Source: Bacillota bacterium
Lineage (GTDB): Bacteria > Bacillota > Clostridia > Peptostreptococcales > Anaerovoracaceae
Assembly (NCBI GenBank): GCA_017557505.1
Contig: JAFYYP010000053.1
Coordinates: 1 to 64,000, forward strand
Direction of reading: 5' to 3'
Length of the DNA stretch: 64,000 nt
A program made the position numbers and the translations under genes. The notes under the pieces are model-generated. The model did no database searches, had not been told where the DNA came from, and saw nothing but the letters and a program-made list of their open reading frames with translations. This document shows positions 42,758 through 50,924 of this stretch, in pieces. Each line of letters starts with the position of its first letter. Positions within the stretch are counted from its first letter, which is position 1.

Positions 42758-43606
42758 TCAGCAATTCCCCGTGTATACGTATTCCAGGTTCTCGCGGGCG
42801 ACCTCCGCCAGACGGTACACTGTCCGCACGTCTGTCGGGCCGCGGTCCTGCATGTGGAAGCGTGGGAAAAAGCGCGAAACGTGCAGCGGGATGCTCTCTC
42901 CGTCGGGATTCTTCAGCCGGCTGACCCAGGCTGAAAGCTCGCGCATCTCCTCTTCGGAGTCGTTTTCACCGGGGACGATCAGCGTCGTCAGCTCCACGTG
43001 GCAGAAAGTTGCGGCTGCCTCGATGAAATCCATCACCATTTTCCGGTCGCCACCGAGCACCTTGCTGTAATAGCGGTCGGTAAAGCCCTTCAGGTCGATG
43101 TTCATGGCGTCAATATAAGGCTTTAACTCTTCCAGCACGGAAAGCTCCGCCGTCCCGTTCGTGACCAGCACGTTTTTCAGGCCCTTTTCGTGCGCGAGTT
43201 TTGCCGCATCGCGTACGAATTCGTAGCCGATGAGCGGCTCGTTATACGTGAACGCGATGCCGATGTTGCCGCGGGCCTTCAGCTGTTCCGCAAGATCTGC
43301 CAGTTCTTCCGGGCTCAACGTTTCCGCCTTTTCCGCGAACCGTTTGGCCTGCTCCGACCAGGAAATATCGTAGTTCTGGCAGAACGGGCAGCGCAGATTG
43401 CAGCCGAAACTGCCCGCGGACAGGATCCAGCTGCCGGGGCAAAAGCGCGATAAGGGTTTCTTTTCGATTGGATCGAGCGCCAGCGAGGTGATGCGGCCAT
43501 AGTTATACGCCGCTACACGTCCGTCCTTTGCGGTCCTGCCGCCGCAGAATCCGATCTGTCCCTCCTCGATCTTACAATGCCGGAAGCAAACGCTGCAAAC
43601 AGCCAT
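42758..43606 (-). CDS. amrS: AmmeMemoRadiSam radical SAM enzyme
   Basis: A 282-aa radical SAM protein with the [4Fe-4S] motif CNLRCPFC (Cys69, Cys73, Cys76) and an N-terminal Cys cluster CSVCFRHC plus Cys21, the standard features of AmrS. It is adjacent to the partner proteins Memo and AMMECR1, here fused in one gene. The trio is widely conserved and thought to modify a nucleic acid or protein base radical-dependently; the substrate is unknown. Confidence 0.93.
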   Translation of the reverse strand: MAVCSVCFRHCKIEEGQIGFCGGRTAKDGRVAAYNYGRITSLALDPIEKKPLSRFCPGSWILSAGSFGCNLRCPFCQNYDISWSEQAKRFAEKAETLSPEELADLAEQLKARGNIGIAFTYNEPLIGYEFVRDAAKLAHEKGLKNVLVTNGTAELSVLEELKPYIDAMNIDLKGFTDRYYSKVLGGDRKMVMDFIEAAATFCHVELTTLIVPGENDSEEEMRELSAWVSRLKNPDGESIPLHVSRFFPRFHMQDRGPTDVRTVYRLAEVARENLEYVYTGNC

Positions 43607-43617
43607 GACGATACCTC

Positions 43618-45003
43618 TTAAAAATGCCTTACGACTTCGAAACGCTGCAGGCTGTAGGGCTCGTCCTCGCGGATCCCGCCTTTCTGCCGCGCGATGCGGA
43701 TCTGCTCTTCGACCGTGTCTACGCCGTCCAGATTCGGCAGCAGCAGACCGCGCTTATAGCCATGGCTGACCACGACGCCGTAGCGCTTAACGTCGAGCTG
43801 CGCAGGCGAATCGATGCTCTCCATGTCGCCCAGCACGTCCACGCTGATCTCGAGGCCGGACAGTTCGTCCGCCCTGACCGGGCTGAACCTGGGGTCGCGC
43901 GAACAGGCGCTGATTGCATTCTGCACGATCTCCTCTGCGATGTTCTTCTGAGTCGATGCGATCGTGCCAATGCAGCCGCGCAGCCGTCCGTTCTCGTGCA
44001 GCGAGACGAACGTCCCGGCGCGCTTCGTCAGCATCTCGGCCGGAAGATTCTCCGGCACGGAGAGCGGTTTGTGATTGCACACCCAGCTTTCCACGGAAGC
44101 CCTTGCGAGCCGCACGTACGCGTCGCTCTTTTCGGCTTTTTCCGCGCATGCCCGGGTCATTTTTCCCTCGTAATCCTGCAGGAAATGCCTGCTTTCATCT
44201 GGTCCGTCCGGGTAGAACGTACAGATGCCATAGCCCACGCCGGTCACGTCCTGATGGGAAAGAGCCTCCGCCTTCACGCGCAGACCGTCGAACGCGCCTG
44301 CCATGATGACGAAGGAGCGGTGGCCGCACTCCGCAGCCTTGTCGCAGAAGTCCTCGCTGAAATCGAACAGTTCGCCGAACGCGGCTCTGCCGCAGACGTC
44401 CATGATGCGGCGGTCGTATTCCGGCCCTTCCTTGGCAAATCCATAGGGGCCGTAATCCTGCAGTTTATGGGAAAGGTCGCCGCTAGCGATGAGTACCGTC
44501 AGTCTGCCGAGATCCCCCGCAGCCTGCGCGATCATCTGACCGAAGCGGTAGTGGTCGGTCAGCGGCAGGCCGGAAAGCCCGATACGCACAATCTTTCCTC
44601 CCTGATACTTGTTTCGTATGAACCACAGCGGCACCATCGTGCCGTGGTCGAGCGCCGCGTCCCGTTCGCCCAGCATGCCCGCAGGAAAACCGGCCGCATC
44701 CGCCAGCGCGCAGATCCGCCCGACGAGCTCCGTATCGTACTGCTCCGAAAAGCACACCAGGGGCGCGTGGAACTGACGGAAGGAACCCTTCGCACCGCTG
44801 CCCGGCGAGATGTGGAAATAGTCCGCGTACATCACAGAGTGCGGACTGGTGATGAGAATCGTATCCGGCTTTAGCGCGGCCACTTCCGCAGCGACCTGCT
44901 CGTACGCGCGCGCCGTTTCCGTCACCTGCGCTTCGCTGCCCCGGCCGACGGCCGGAACGATCATGGGCGGGTGCGGTACCATAAAAGCGGCAAGAATAGG
45001 CAT
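43618..45003 (-). CDS. Memo-AMMECR1 fusion of the AmmeMemoRadiSam system
   Basis: A 461-aa protein from ATG 45003 (AAAGGAGG upstream). Residues 1-265 are a class III extradiol-dioxygenase/Memo-like domain: VPHPPMIVPAVG (metal His), SPHSVMYADYFHIS, DLSHK (metal His). Residues about 280-461 are the AMMECR1 domain: GTFVSLHENGRLRGCIGTI and HGYKRGLLLPNLDGVDTVEEQI. AmrA and AmrB, usually separate or fused in this way in Clostridia, act with the downstream radical SAM enzyme. Confidence 0.93.
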   Translation of the reverse strand: MPILAAFMVPHPPMIVPAVGRGSEAQVTETARAYEQVAAEVAALKPDTILITSPHSVMYADYFHISPGSGAKGSFRQFHAPLVCFSEQYDTELVGRICALADAAGFPAGMLGERDAALDHGTMVPLWFIRNKYQGGKIVRIGLSGLPLTDHYRFGQMIAQAAGDLGRLTVLIASGDLSHKLQDYGPYGFAKEGPEYDRRIMDVCGRAAFGELFDFSEDFCDKAAECGHRSFVIMAGAFDGLRVKAEALSHQDVTGVGYGICTFYPDGPDESRHFLQDYEGKMTRACAEKAEKSDAYVRLARASVESWVCNHKPLSVPENLPAEMLTKRAGTFVSLHENGRLRGCIGTIASTQKNIAEEIVQNAISACSRDPRFSPVRADELSGLEISVDVLGDMESIDSPAQLDVKRYGVVVSHGYKRGLLLPNLDGVDTVEEQIRIARQKGGIREDEPYSLQRFEVVRHF

Positions 45004-45020
45004 ATGATCGCCTCCTTTAT

Positions 45021-45170
45021 TCATTTATAGCGGAAATACTTCTCGCCGTCATGCTGAAGGGTATCCTTGTTGACATCCCAGTGATCCGATTGCCAGTAGA
45101 AGACCCTTCCTTTATCCGTTTGCAGAATATGTTGTTCCATATCCTTCACCCTCTCAAGTTTTTTAGGCAT
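45021..45170 (-). pseudogene. remnant of an alpha/beta-hydrolase N-terminus (49 codons)
   Basis: A short frame beginning ATG 45170 or, better, 45140. MEQHILQTDKGRVFYWQS followed by DHWDVNKDTL reads like the first strands of a clostridial alpha/beta hydrolase, then jumps to QHDGEKYFRYK and stops with no LHG or catalytic segment. It lies 3 bp after the VOC gene stop. Best read as an internally deleted hydrolase; a genuine 39-residue small protein cannot be excluded. Confidence 0.45.
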
Positions 45171-45173
45171 ATC

Positions 45174-45545
45174 TCAATTTGTCCCTACAGGGGTTCCTAC
45201 TTCGATGAGGTTGCCGTCCGGGTCATAGAATCTGACGACCCGCTGTCCCCAGCTGTGCGTCATCAGGCGATTGACGTATTCAATGTCAGGATAAAGCTTT
45301 TCCAGCTTTTTTACAAATCTTTCGATCTCCGGCTCTTCAAAATACAGCTCAGTTTGATTGCTTTGCGGAATCACGCGTCTCCCCGTAAACCGCTCCCAGT
45401 GTTTTTCTTCCTGGAGATACAGATTTCCGGACAGTTCCATATTGCCATCATAATCCCGAATCAACTCGAAGCCAAACAGATCCTGATAAAATTTCAATGC
45501 TTCATTGCAGTTTTTTACAATGATAAGGGTTCCTTTGAATTTCAT
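45174..45545 (-). CDS. VOC (glyoxalase/bleomycin-resistance) family protein
   Basis: A 123-aa single-module pair of the vicinal oxygen chelate fold: NCNEALKFYQDLFGFEL at the N-terminus and MTHSWGQRVVRFYDPDGNLIEV at the C-terminus with a metal-type Glu. Possible ligand-binding or detoxifying protein; substrate unknown. It starts 6 bp after the CDP-alcohol transferase gene. Confidence 0.9.
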   Translation of the reverse strand: MKFKGTLIIVKNCNEALKFYQDLFGFELIRDYDGNMELSGNLYLQEEKHWERFTGRRVIPQSNQTELYFEEPEIERFVKKLEKLYPDIEYVNRLMTHSWGQRVVRFYDPDGNLIEVGTPVGTN

Positions 45546-45551
45546 GAACTT

Positions 45552-46040
45552 CTATTCTCTTTCTGTTCTGATGAAATGACCTTCCTGAATCGCAGCGAAT
45601 GTTGCTGCCGCACAGACAATAACCGCAGAATATTTCAGCGGAACAGCGCGAATCATCAGCGGGAATAGAAACAACAGCGCTCCTGCCACCTTGTTCATAA
45701 CCGAATGAACAGCCACAAACCTCTTCTGTACGGCAAATCCTGAAACGATATTAACGGACTTTATGAGGGCGATCATTCCGGTCCAACCATACAGCCATGC
45801 AGGAATACGCAGGACCGGAAGCAGTTTGATCAGGCATGCAACCACAAACACAAAGTCTGCAATCGTATCCAGCCTTGCCCCGGGATTGCTTACGGTATCT
45901 GTTTTTCTCGCCACAAATCCATCCAGCATATCAGACACCCCGGCAGCTATGTAAAACACATAAAAGGCAGAAGAAAACACCGGACAGAAAAGCAGAACGA
46001 TACTGGCGGCTATTCTGGAAAACGTTAATGTGTTTGCCAT
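45552..46040 (-). CDS. CDP-alcohol phosphatidyltransferase family protein
   Basis: A 162-aa membrane enzyme with the full signature D-x2-D-G-x2-A-R-x8-G-x3-D-x3-D (SDMLDGFVAR ... GARLDTIAD, about residues 37-61), which binds Mg and the CDP-lipid. About five membrane helices. Members make phospholipid head groups; the acceptor alcohol is not determinable. Confidence 0.9.
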   Translation of the reverse strand: MANTLTFSRIAASIVLLFCPVFSSAFYVFYIAAGVSDMLDGFVARKTDTVSNPGARLDTIADFVFVVACLIKLLPVLRIPAWLYGWTGMIALIKSVNIVSGFAVQKRFVAVHSVMNKVAGALLFLFPLMIRAVPLKYSAVIVCAAATFAAIQEGHFIRTERE

Positions 46041-46057
46041 ATACCTTCCGGGCCCTT

Positions 46058-47344
46058 TCAGTTTTCTTCAGTCAGCAGATTCAACGGAGTGCATTCGTAG
46101 ATCAGGATCATTGCATCATACAGGTATTCCGGTTCACAGTAGAGCCTGACAGTATCCTGAAGAATGGTATTCCGAATGCTGTAGCCCTCTCCCAGAGTGC
46201 CTGTATAAATGGAGTCATGTATATACTTGTATACTTCCGTTCCTTCGCTGACCGTGGAAAAATCCAGATAATACGTGCCTATCCTCTTCGCCTGATAAGC
46301 CAGAATATCCCCTGAAACAAACCTGTGATTGGATCTTCTGCCGCTGCCGGACGGCATATTGCAGTCCGTAATAAAGTAGTCTGTGCCGATGGCATGGTAC
46401 GAATCGCCCAGTTCATCCCGGATAAACGAACCCATCGTCCGCGTATAGTTCCCTGCATAGCCGATATGTCCGTTATGCCCTGTGATCATCATCCTTGACC
46501 CGTCCAGGGATTCCGACAGTTCGATGACCTTCAAAGCCATCATCTGGTCACGGTACTGGCCTCCTTCGACCATGCCGTTGTCCCCATCGTATCTGGCAGC
46601 CAGTTCTCTGGTGCGAAGGACATTTTCGATGCAGTCCAGGATACGTTCGTAGTTATACAGATCCTGATATGCTTCCCGGCCGTTTTTCAGGGCGATCCCC
46701 AAACGATCGAGCATTTCGAATCCTTCGCGCAGGCCCGTATCCCTGAAACTCACACCGCTGTTCAGATAGACGTCGAAAACATCAGCCAGCCCCACGCCTT
46801 CCGGGATGGAATTATTTGCTGCAAAATCCAGGATCAACTTCAGATCCACGTCCGGATTCTGCAGATCGAATCCATAGAATGACAGTTTATCGCCGTGCGA
46901 CCGGTTATAGTCTTTCATCCATTCGATCAGATCTCTGATGTCCTCGGTTTTGTAGATCGTAAAGTTGATCCGGCTCATCACTTCGTCGATCGACATCCCT
47001 GAATGACCGTTGATGTAATCGTTGACGATCACCCCTTCACCGTAATCCATCTCCATGGCAAAACAGTCGACATTGTATTGATCCGCCAGCACTTTCAGAA
47101 CGTCCAGCTTCAATTCCTGGAACTCGGCATTTCCGTGCGAAGCCTCACCCAGGCCGATCACTTTTACGTTCTCCTGTATTGTCAGTTCTTCTATGCTGCA
47201 GGCCACGTCTTCGATTCCGTCGATCTTAACTTTTGCCCGCAGTTCTGGCATTTTGATCAGATAAATATCCAGAGCCCCCAGCCCGAGCATCAATACCAGA
47301 AACAGCACTGCCATAACTTTGCCGATCTTTTTCAGAGCTTTCAT
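46058..47344 (-). CDS. erythromycin-esterase family protein, membrane-anchored
   Basis: A 428-aa member of the EreA/EreB hydrolase family with GLGEASHGNAEFQELK (catalytic His, about 67-76), CFAMEMDYGEG, FYGFDLQNP and MITGHNGHIGY. An N-terminal hydrophobic helix (about 10-28) places the enzyme outside the cell or at the membrane, whereas classical EreA is cytosolic. Family role is hydrolysis of macrolide or other ester/amide bonds; the native substrate here is unknown. The start is 2 bp after the isochorismatase stop. Confidence 0.85.
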   Translation of the reverse strand: MKALKKIGKVMAVLFLVLMLGLGALDIYLIKMPELRAKVKIDGIEDVACSIEELTIQENVKVIGLGEASHGNAEFQELKLDVLKVLADQYNVDCFAMEMDYGEGVIVNDYINGHSGMSIDEVMSRINFTIYKTEDIRDLIEWMKDYNRSHGDKLSFYGFDLQNPDVDLKLILDFAANNSIPEGVGLADVFDVYLNSGVSFRDTGLREGFEMLDRLGIALKNGREAYQDLYNYERILDCIENVLRTRELAARYDGDNGMVEGGQYRDQMMALKVIELSESLDGSRMMITGHNGHIGYAGNYTRTMGSFIRDELGDSYHAIGTDYFITDCNMPSGSGRRSNHRFVSGDILAYQAKRIGTYYLDFSTVSEGTEVYKYIHDSIYTGTLGEGYSIRNTILQDTVRLYCEPEYLYDAMILIYECTPLNLLTEEN

Positions 47345-47346
47345 TT

Positions 47347-47868
47347 TTACCGCCTTATTCTTATTACCGTTTCCTTCGATTCCATGTACTCCGCCAGCGT
47401 TTTGACCTCACAGCCCTTTTCAGCGTAATAGGAGAGCATCTCAGGCATCTTCTTCAGATCGTAGCTCGTCACGCAATCGGAGACGACATGCACCGTATAG
47501 CCTGCCTTGGCCATATTGAAGCAAGTGGATTTTACACAGGCTGTGGCATCCGCACCGGTAATATAAAACTCGTCGATGCCGCTTTCCCGGATGTACTCCG
47601 AGAACTCTTCGCTGGTCAGCGCATTGGCCTTTGTCTTAACAAAGATATGGTTCGATACTACCTTCAGTTCCGGGGCAAACTCCGCGCCTTTTGTGTCCGG
47701 TTTGAACGTCCGCGTACCAGGCGACAGATTGTTGTGCTTGATATAGAGGACCGTCATTCCCAGCTCCGCGGCCCAGTCAATGGCAGCATTGATGTTGTCG
47801 ATGATATCCCTGTAGTGTTTCGTAATATCATTCTGTATGTCGATCACGACAAGCGCTTTTTTATTCAT
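47347..47868 (-). CDS. isochorismatase-family cysteine hydrolase
   Basis: A 173-aa cytosolic hydrolase with the catalytic triad in its usual places: Asp10 (VVIDIQND), Lys78 (FVKTKANA), Cys111 (TGADATACVKST). Members act on amides such as nicotinamide or N-carbamoyl compounds. Follows the small membrane protein gene by 12 bp, in a TetR-type-controlled cluster. Confidence 0.92.
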   Translation of the reverse strand: MNKKALVVIDIQNDITKHYRDIIDNINAAIDWAAELGMTVLYIKHNNLSPGTRTFKPDTKGAEFAPELKVVSNHIFVKTKANALTSEEFSEYIRESGIDEFYITGADATACVKSTCFNMAKAGYTVHVVSDCVTSYDLKKMPEMLSYYAEKGCEVKTLAEYMESKETVIRIRR

Positions 47869-47880
47869 TAGCTTAGCCCC

Positions 47881-48072
47881 TCACTTCGTTTCGTGATCCT
47901 GATCAGAAGCGTCGTTTTCCTTTTTATAGACTGCCGCAGCGGAAGAAAGACTCGCTCCGGCACCGATAAACACAATACCGTTCCAGAAGTGACCGTCAGT
48001 GATCATAAACACAGCTGCTACAAAAAAGGCAAGCGCGATAACAGGCATCCACTTTACAAACTGTTCTTTCAT
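47881..48072 (-). CDS. small two-helix membrane protein
   Basis: A 63-aa protein with two hydrophobic helices (about 9-25 and 31-48) and an acidic tail. Family not recognised. It is the first gene after a probable TetR operator and is co-oriented with the isochorismatase and esterase genes. Confidence 0.65.
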   Translation of the reverse strand: MKEQFVKWMPVIALAFFVAAVFMITDGHFWNGIVFIGAGASLSSAAAVYKKENDASDQDHETK

Positions 48073-48085
48073 TGTTGATTCCCCC

Positions 48086-48107
48086 TTAACGTCCTATCGT
48101 TCGTTAG
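48086..48107. promoter_or_regulatory. probable TetR operator before the small-membrane-protein operon
   Basis: Inverted half-sites TTAACG and CGTTAG separated by 10 bp, with CGTTCGTTAG identical to the site at 48863-48872 before the TetR gene. It lies 14 bp upstream of ATG 48072, overlapping the ribosome-binding region and early leader. Confidence 0.6.
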
Positions 48108-48180
48108 CCATATGCTGGAAAGAAAACCGGTCAGCCGTCTCCAGTCTGACCGGCGATTGAAACCCCTCATTCGAAAGGAC

Positions 48181-48798
48181 CTATTTCCGATAGATCTCGA
48201 AAAACTGCATCACGTGTTTCCTGACCAGTTCCATGACCTCGTCTTCCCGTGCCGGTTCGCGGTCGCACAGGTTGATCCAGACGGTGATCGGGGACGAAAA
48301 CTGTGCGGCCATGATCTGAGCGTCTGCATTTTTTAAGGTTCCCTCACGGATCAGGAATCTCATCATACCCCTAAAATAACGCAGCACATCCTCATAGTTC
48401 TGCTTTGTCTGAAGCTCTGCCAGTTCTGTATTGCGGAACTGCTCGATCATGAGCATCTTCCTGCCCTTGCTGATGTGCGGGTCATGCAGGATGTAGCGCA
48501 TCTGTCCCTGGATGAGCTTTGCCACATCTTCTGCGGTCATGCCGGCCTTATCTTTGGTGAATTCCGGATCGTCCCAGTCGGCACGTACAAAGATCGAATG
48601 GTCCGCGTATCCTTTCAGAACGGTTTCGACGACAGTGTCCAGAATATCCTGCTTATTGGCAAAATGGCTGTAAAGGGATGCCTTACGGACCCCTACCGCA
48701 TCGGCGAGCTGCGAGATACTGGTTGCTTCATATCCGTTGACAGCGAACAGATCCAGCGCTGCTTCCAGTATTTCTTCCCGTGTGTTGCTCTTTTCCAT
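48181..48798 (-). CDS. TetR family transcriptional regulator
   Basis: A 205-aa repressor: EILEAALDLFAVNGYEATSISQLADAVGVRKASLYSHFANKQDIL is the HTH (residues about 8-52). It probably represses itself and the downstream operon of small membrane protein, isochorismatase and erythromycin-esterase-like genes, because matching palindromes lie before both. Inducer unknown. Confidence 0.93.
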   Translation of the reverse strand: MEKSNTREEILEAALDLFAVNGYEATSISQLADAVGVRKASLYSHFANKQDILDTVVETVLKGYADHSIFVRADWDDPEFTKDKAGMTAEDVAKLIQGQMRYILHDPHISKGRKMLMIEQFRNTELAELQTKQNYEDVLRYFRGMMRFLIREGTLKNADAQIMAAQFSSPITVWINLCDREPAREDEVMELVRKHVMQFFEIYRK

Positions 48799-48854
48799 AC
48801 TTTACGCCCTCTTTCCACAATAGCGGTAATGCTGAATTACATTGCCCATTATAC

Positions 48855-48872
48855 CTAACGTTCGTTCGTTAG
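48855..48872. promoter_or_regulatory. TetR operator before its own gene
   Basis: CTAACGTTCGTTCGTTAG: 6-bp inverted arms CTAACG/CGTTAG around TTCGTT, 57 bp upstream of ATG 48798. Shares CGTTCGTTAG with the site at 48098-48107. Confidence 0.75.
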
Positions 48873-48913
48873 TCAATAATGATTCTGAAGATCTGCTTCA
48901 CCATTTTGCTATT

Positions 48914-49192
48914 TCAATACCCGAGGAATCGTTTCAGATCATTGTCAGGCAGAAGCTCCTTCTTGCCGAGCCCGAACGAATAGTCCGGAACGATCTCCAG
49001 ATAGCGGTTCAGGAACTCCTCGTAGGTCTTCGCCTCGAAGCAGTACGGCGTGATGAAAAAGTCCCTGCTGCCGCCGGTCACGCGATCTCCTGCGGTTACG
49101 CTCACTTTGTAATCGCCCGACTCCAGCTTATAGAAAACATAGCGCTCGAGATGCCAACCGTGCAGTTCGATCGAACCGAACGAAGGGGCGTA
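48914..49192 (-). pseudogene. truncated gene, C-terminal 92 codons
   Basis: The frame runs from just after a TGA (49195-49193) with no start codon to the stop at 48914. It reads SFGSIELHGWHLERYVFYKL, then DYKVSVTAGDRVTGGSRDFF and ends LPDNDLKRFLGY. The composition is that of a real protein, but I do not recognise the family. The N-terminal part has been lost. Confidence 0.55.
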
Positions 49193-49262
49193 TCAAATCA
49201 GTATTGGAAAGCAATAACAACACTGTTACAGATGCTCTGCCGCATCCTCCGGGCACGAAAAA

Positions 49263-49289
49263 AGACGGCACCCAACGGGTACCGTCTTC
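49263..49289. terminator. GGTACC-type hairpin, possible terminator
   Basis: AAGACGGCACCC ... GGGTACCGTCTT, 12-bp stem with one mismatch and a 3-base loop, with T runs on both strands. Downstream of a truncated methyltransferase gene. Confidence 0.65.
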
Positions 49290-49331
49290 TTTGTTTCTGT
49301 GTTGTGCGTACAGACTAACGCTTGGTTATCG

Positions 49332-49424
49332 TCAAACGAATCTGTAATCATTGAATTCTCCTTCTCCCGCTACAGTTTTATCATATCCATCTGCCCATAA
49401 GTCGAAACCTTTATTGTCAAGCAT
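49332..49424 (-). pseudogene. methyltransferase N-terminal remnant (30 codons)
   Basis: ATG 49424 with GGAGG upstream begins MLDNKGFDLWADGYDKTV, the very characteristic start of a clostridial class I SAM methyltransferase family, but after GEGEFNDYRFV the frame stops. The SAM-binding domain is missing, so this is a deletion remnant that kept its ribosome site. Confidence 0.75.
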
Positions 49425-49436
49425 AAAGCCTCCAAA

Positions 49437-49931
49437 TTAACTTTTACACTTTAAGATCATCCTGATTTCCGTGGCTCCGATATTTGAACTGACCAGTTCC
49501 TCTCCGGTTGGGACGAAGCCGCACTTCTCATAGAAGCGGATGGCTCTTTTATTCTTTTTCAGTACCCAAAGACAGACCTGCGGGTAGTTCGTAAGCTGCT
49601 GAAGCCCTGCTTTCATCAACTTTTGTGCCACACCTTTTCCGTAATACTCTGCCAGCACGTACAGGGCAAAGATTTCTCCGGTGTCCGGGGCTTCATCACC
49701 ACGATCACCGAAGCCCACGAAGCCGATGACGCGGCCATTATCTTTTGCCACGATGAGATTATCCGGCCAGTTGTAGGCTATCTTTTCGCACTTTTCAAGC
49801 GTCAGGGCATCGAGATATTCCTGATCCACAAGACCGGGGTAAGCATCATGCCAAGACTTCCAATGGACATAGGCTTTGCCTCTGATCTCATCGTCTGATT
49901 CCATCTTTTTTATTTCGAGATTATTGATCAT
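49437..49931 (-). CDS. GNAT N-acetyltransferase
   Basis: A 164-aa GNAT enzyme: IFALYVLAEYYGKGVAQKLM (acetyl-CoA loop YGKGVA) and NKRAIRFYEKCGFVPTGEE. The start overlaps the end of a truncated upstream gene by 11 bp, the remains of an operon junction. Substrate unknown. Confidence 0.9.
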   Translation of the reverse strand: MINNLEIKKMESDDEIRGKAYVHWKSWHDAYPGLVDQEYLDALTLEKCEKIAYNWPDNLIVAKDNGRVIGFVGFGDRGDEAPDTGEIFALYVLAEYYGKGVAQKLMKAGLQQLTNYPQVCLWVLKKNKRAIRFYEKCGFVPTGEELVSSNIGATEIRMILKCKS

Positions 49932-50139
49932 CCTTTTTCTCCAACACAGCTCTTATTGCCTTTTCATAGTCCGTATTGATCAACACGATATTCTCCCCAG
50001 CTTGCTGAAAGCCCTCTATGTATTTCCAATTTTCTGCTTTCATGCTGTCGATCGTGCAGTACGAATCCTCCAGGCGGGATTCTATATCGGACGCATGATC
50101 TTTGATCTCCTCAAAGTGAGCGTCGATATATGGTATTTG
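49921..50139 (-). pseudogene. 3' remnant of an unidentified gene, 72 codons
   Basis: An open frame without a start codon, following a TAG at 50142-50140. It reads YIDAHFEEIKDHASDIESRL, DSYCTIDSMKAENWKYIEGF and ends AIRAVLEKKDDQ, a plausible helical C-terminus such as that of a P-loop kinase-like protein, but too short to identify. The stop overlaps the next gene's start, which supports an old coding origin. Confidence 0.5.
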
Positions 50140-50323
50140 CTACGAATTGATCTCAGATCATATTAACCTCTGCCAATGCATTTGCAATTATCAGTCTTAT
50201 TTCCAGAGTGCCAAATATCCGCATATAGTTTTTGCAGATGCTTTTGATTCAATATCTATATCCTCCTTTCAAACGTTTCTCGTAACGCATACTGACACTC
50301 TTACAAGCATAACCATACATTAA

Positions 50324-50354
50324 AAAAGCGGTACTTTTTCGATGTACCGCTTTT
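50324..50354. terminator. GGTACC-type hairpin
   Basis: Perfect 11-bp stem AAAAGCGGTAC/GTACCGCTTTT with a 9-base loop, with T runs on both sides. No intact gene ends here, so it probably marks the end of a lost one. Confidence 0.65.
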
Positions 50355-50593
50355 CTGTATTCTATGCTTCAACTTTTCTTGCGAGAACACCCACATGCAA
50401 CATCTGGAAATTTACACACCCATTTTTTGTCATGCGTAAATGTGCGTAAATTTATAGGGGTTTTTAGCGGGGAATACCCTGATTTTTCGAATTCTCAATG
50501 ACCCAAAACTGGCCTTTTTGACACACTCTTGTAACCCCTTCATGCACCGATAAAATGCTCAAATGCCTTGAAATTTCAAGCCCTATGTATCAA

Positions 50594-50624
50594 AAAAGTG
50601 GTACCCTTTTGAGGTACCACTTTT
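50594..50624. terminator. GGTACC-type hairpin
   Basis: Perfect 12-bp stem AAAAGTGGTACC/GGTACCACTTTT with a 7-base loop. Very similar to the hairpin at 50324-50354; no intact gene ends at it. Confidence 0.65.
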
Positions 50625-50924
50625 CTGTGTTCTGTTTGACCAGCGTATTAACGCTTGGTTAATTCCCTTATCTCTTCGGAGACCGTCAGGCACTTCCGAA
50701 AACACCCGAGAAAACTGAGATGGTTTTGCGTTTTCCGCTCGGTTTTGCTTGATTCTAGCGGTTTCTGTAAGCAAAAATCGTGAACCCCGATTACAATCTA
50801 AACCCTGTATGGAGTGAGGATTTGCTGCATATGTGCTTCATACCCATTGCATCCCAGGGCGATGGAAGATGGCATAAAATGCGGGAATCCTCACCTTTTT
50901 ACTTCAATATGACCTTGCACATAA

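Larger units (their letters stand above)
50140..50924. other. 785-bp gene-free junction with hairpins
   Basis: No convincing gene. It contains two GGTACC hairpins (listed separately) and a plus-strand inverted repeat GTGAGGATT (50814-50822) with AATCCTCAC (50886-50894) followed by CTTTTT. TAACGCTTGGTTA (50650-50662) repeats a 13-mer at 49315-49327. GC content drops across this stretch, so it is the probable left border of the AT-rich island. Confidence 0.5.

Noticed and set aside
50594..50624. T-box riboswitch (because of GGTACC)
   Set aside because: No T-box upstream leader (specifier stem, AGGGTGGNACCGCG) and no aminoacyl-tRNA synthetase or amino-acid gene follows; only a hairpin.
50583..50774. 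63-codon minus-strand frame ending GYHFFDT
   Set aside because: It reads through the perfect GGTACC hairpin, so the frame cannot be a normal gene end.
50814..50894. Structured small RNA
   Set aside because: Outer 9-bp arms and a T run are present, but inner pairing is weak and no promoter was found, so it is only noted as an inverted repeat.
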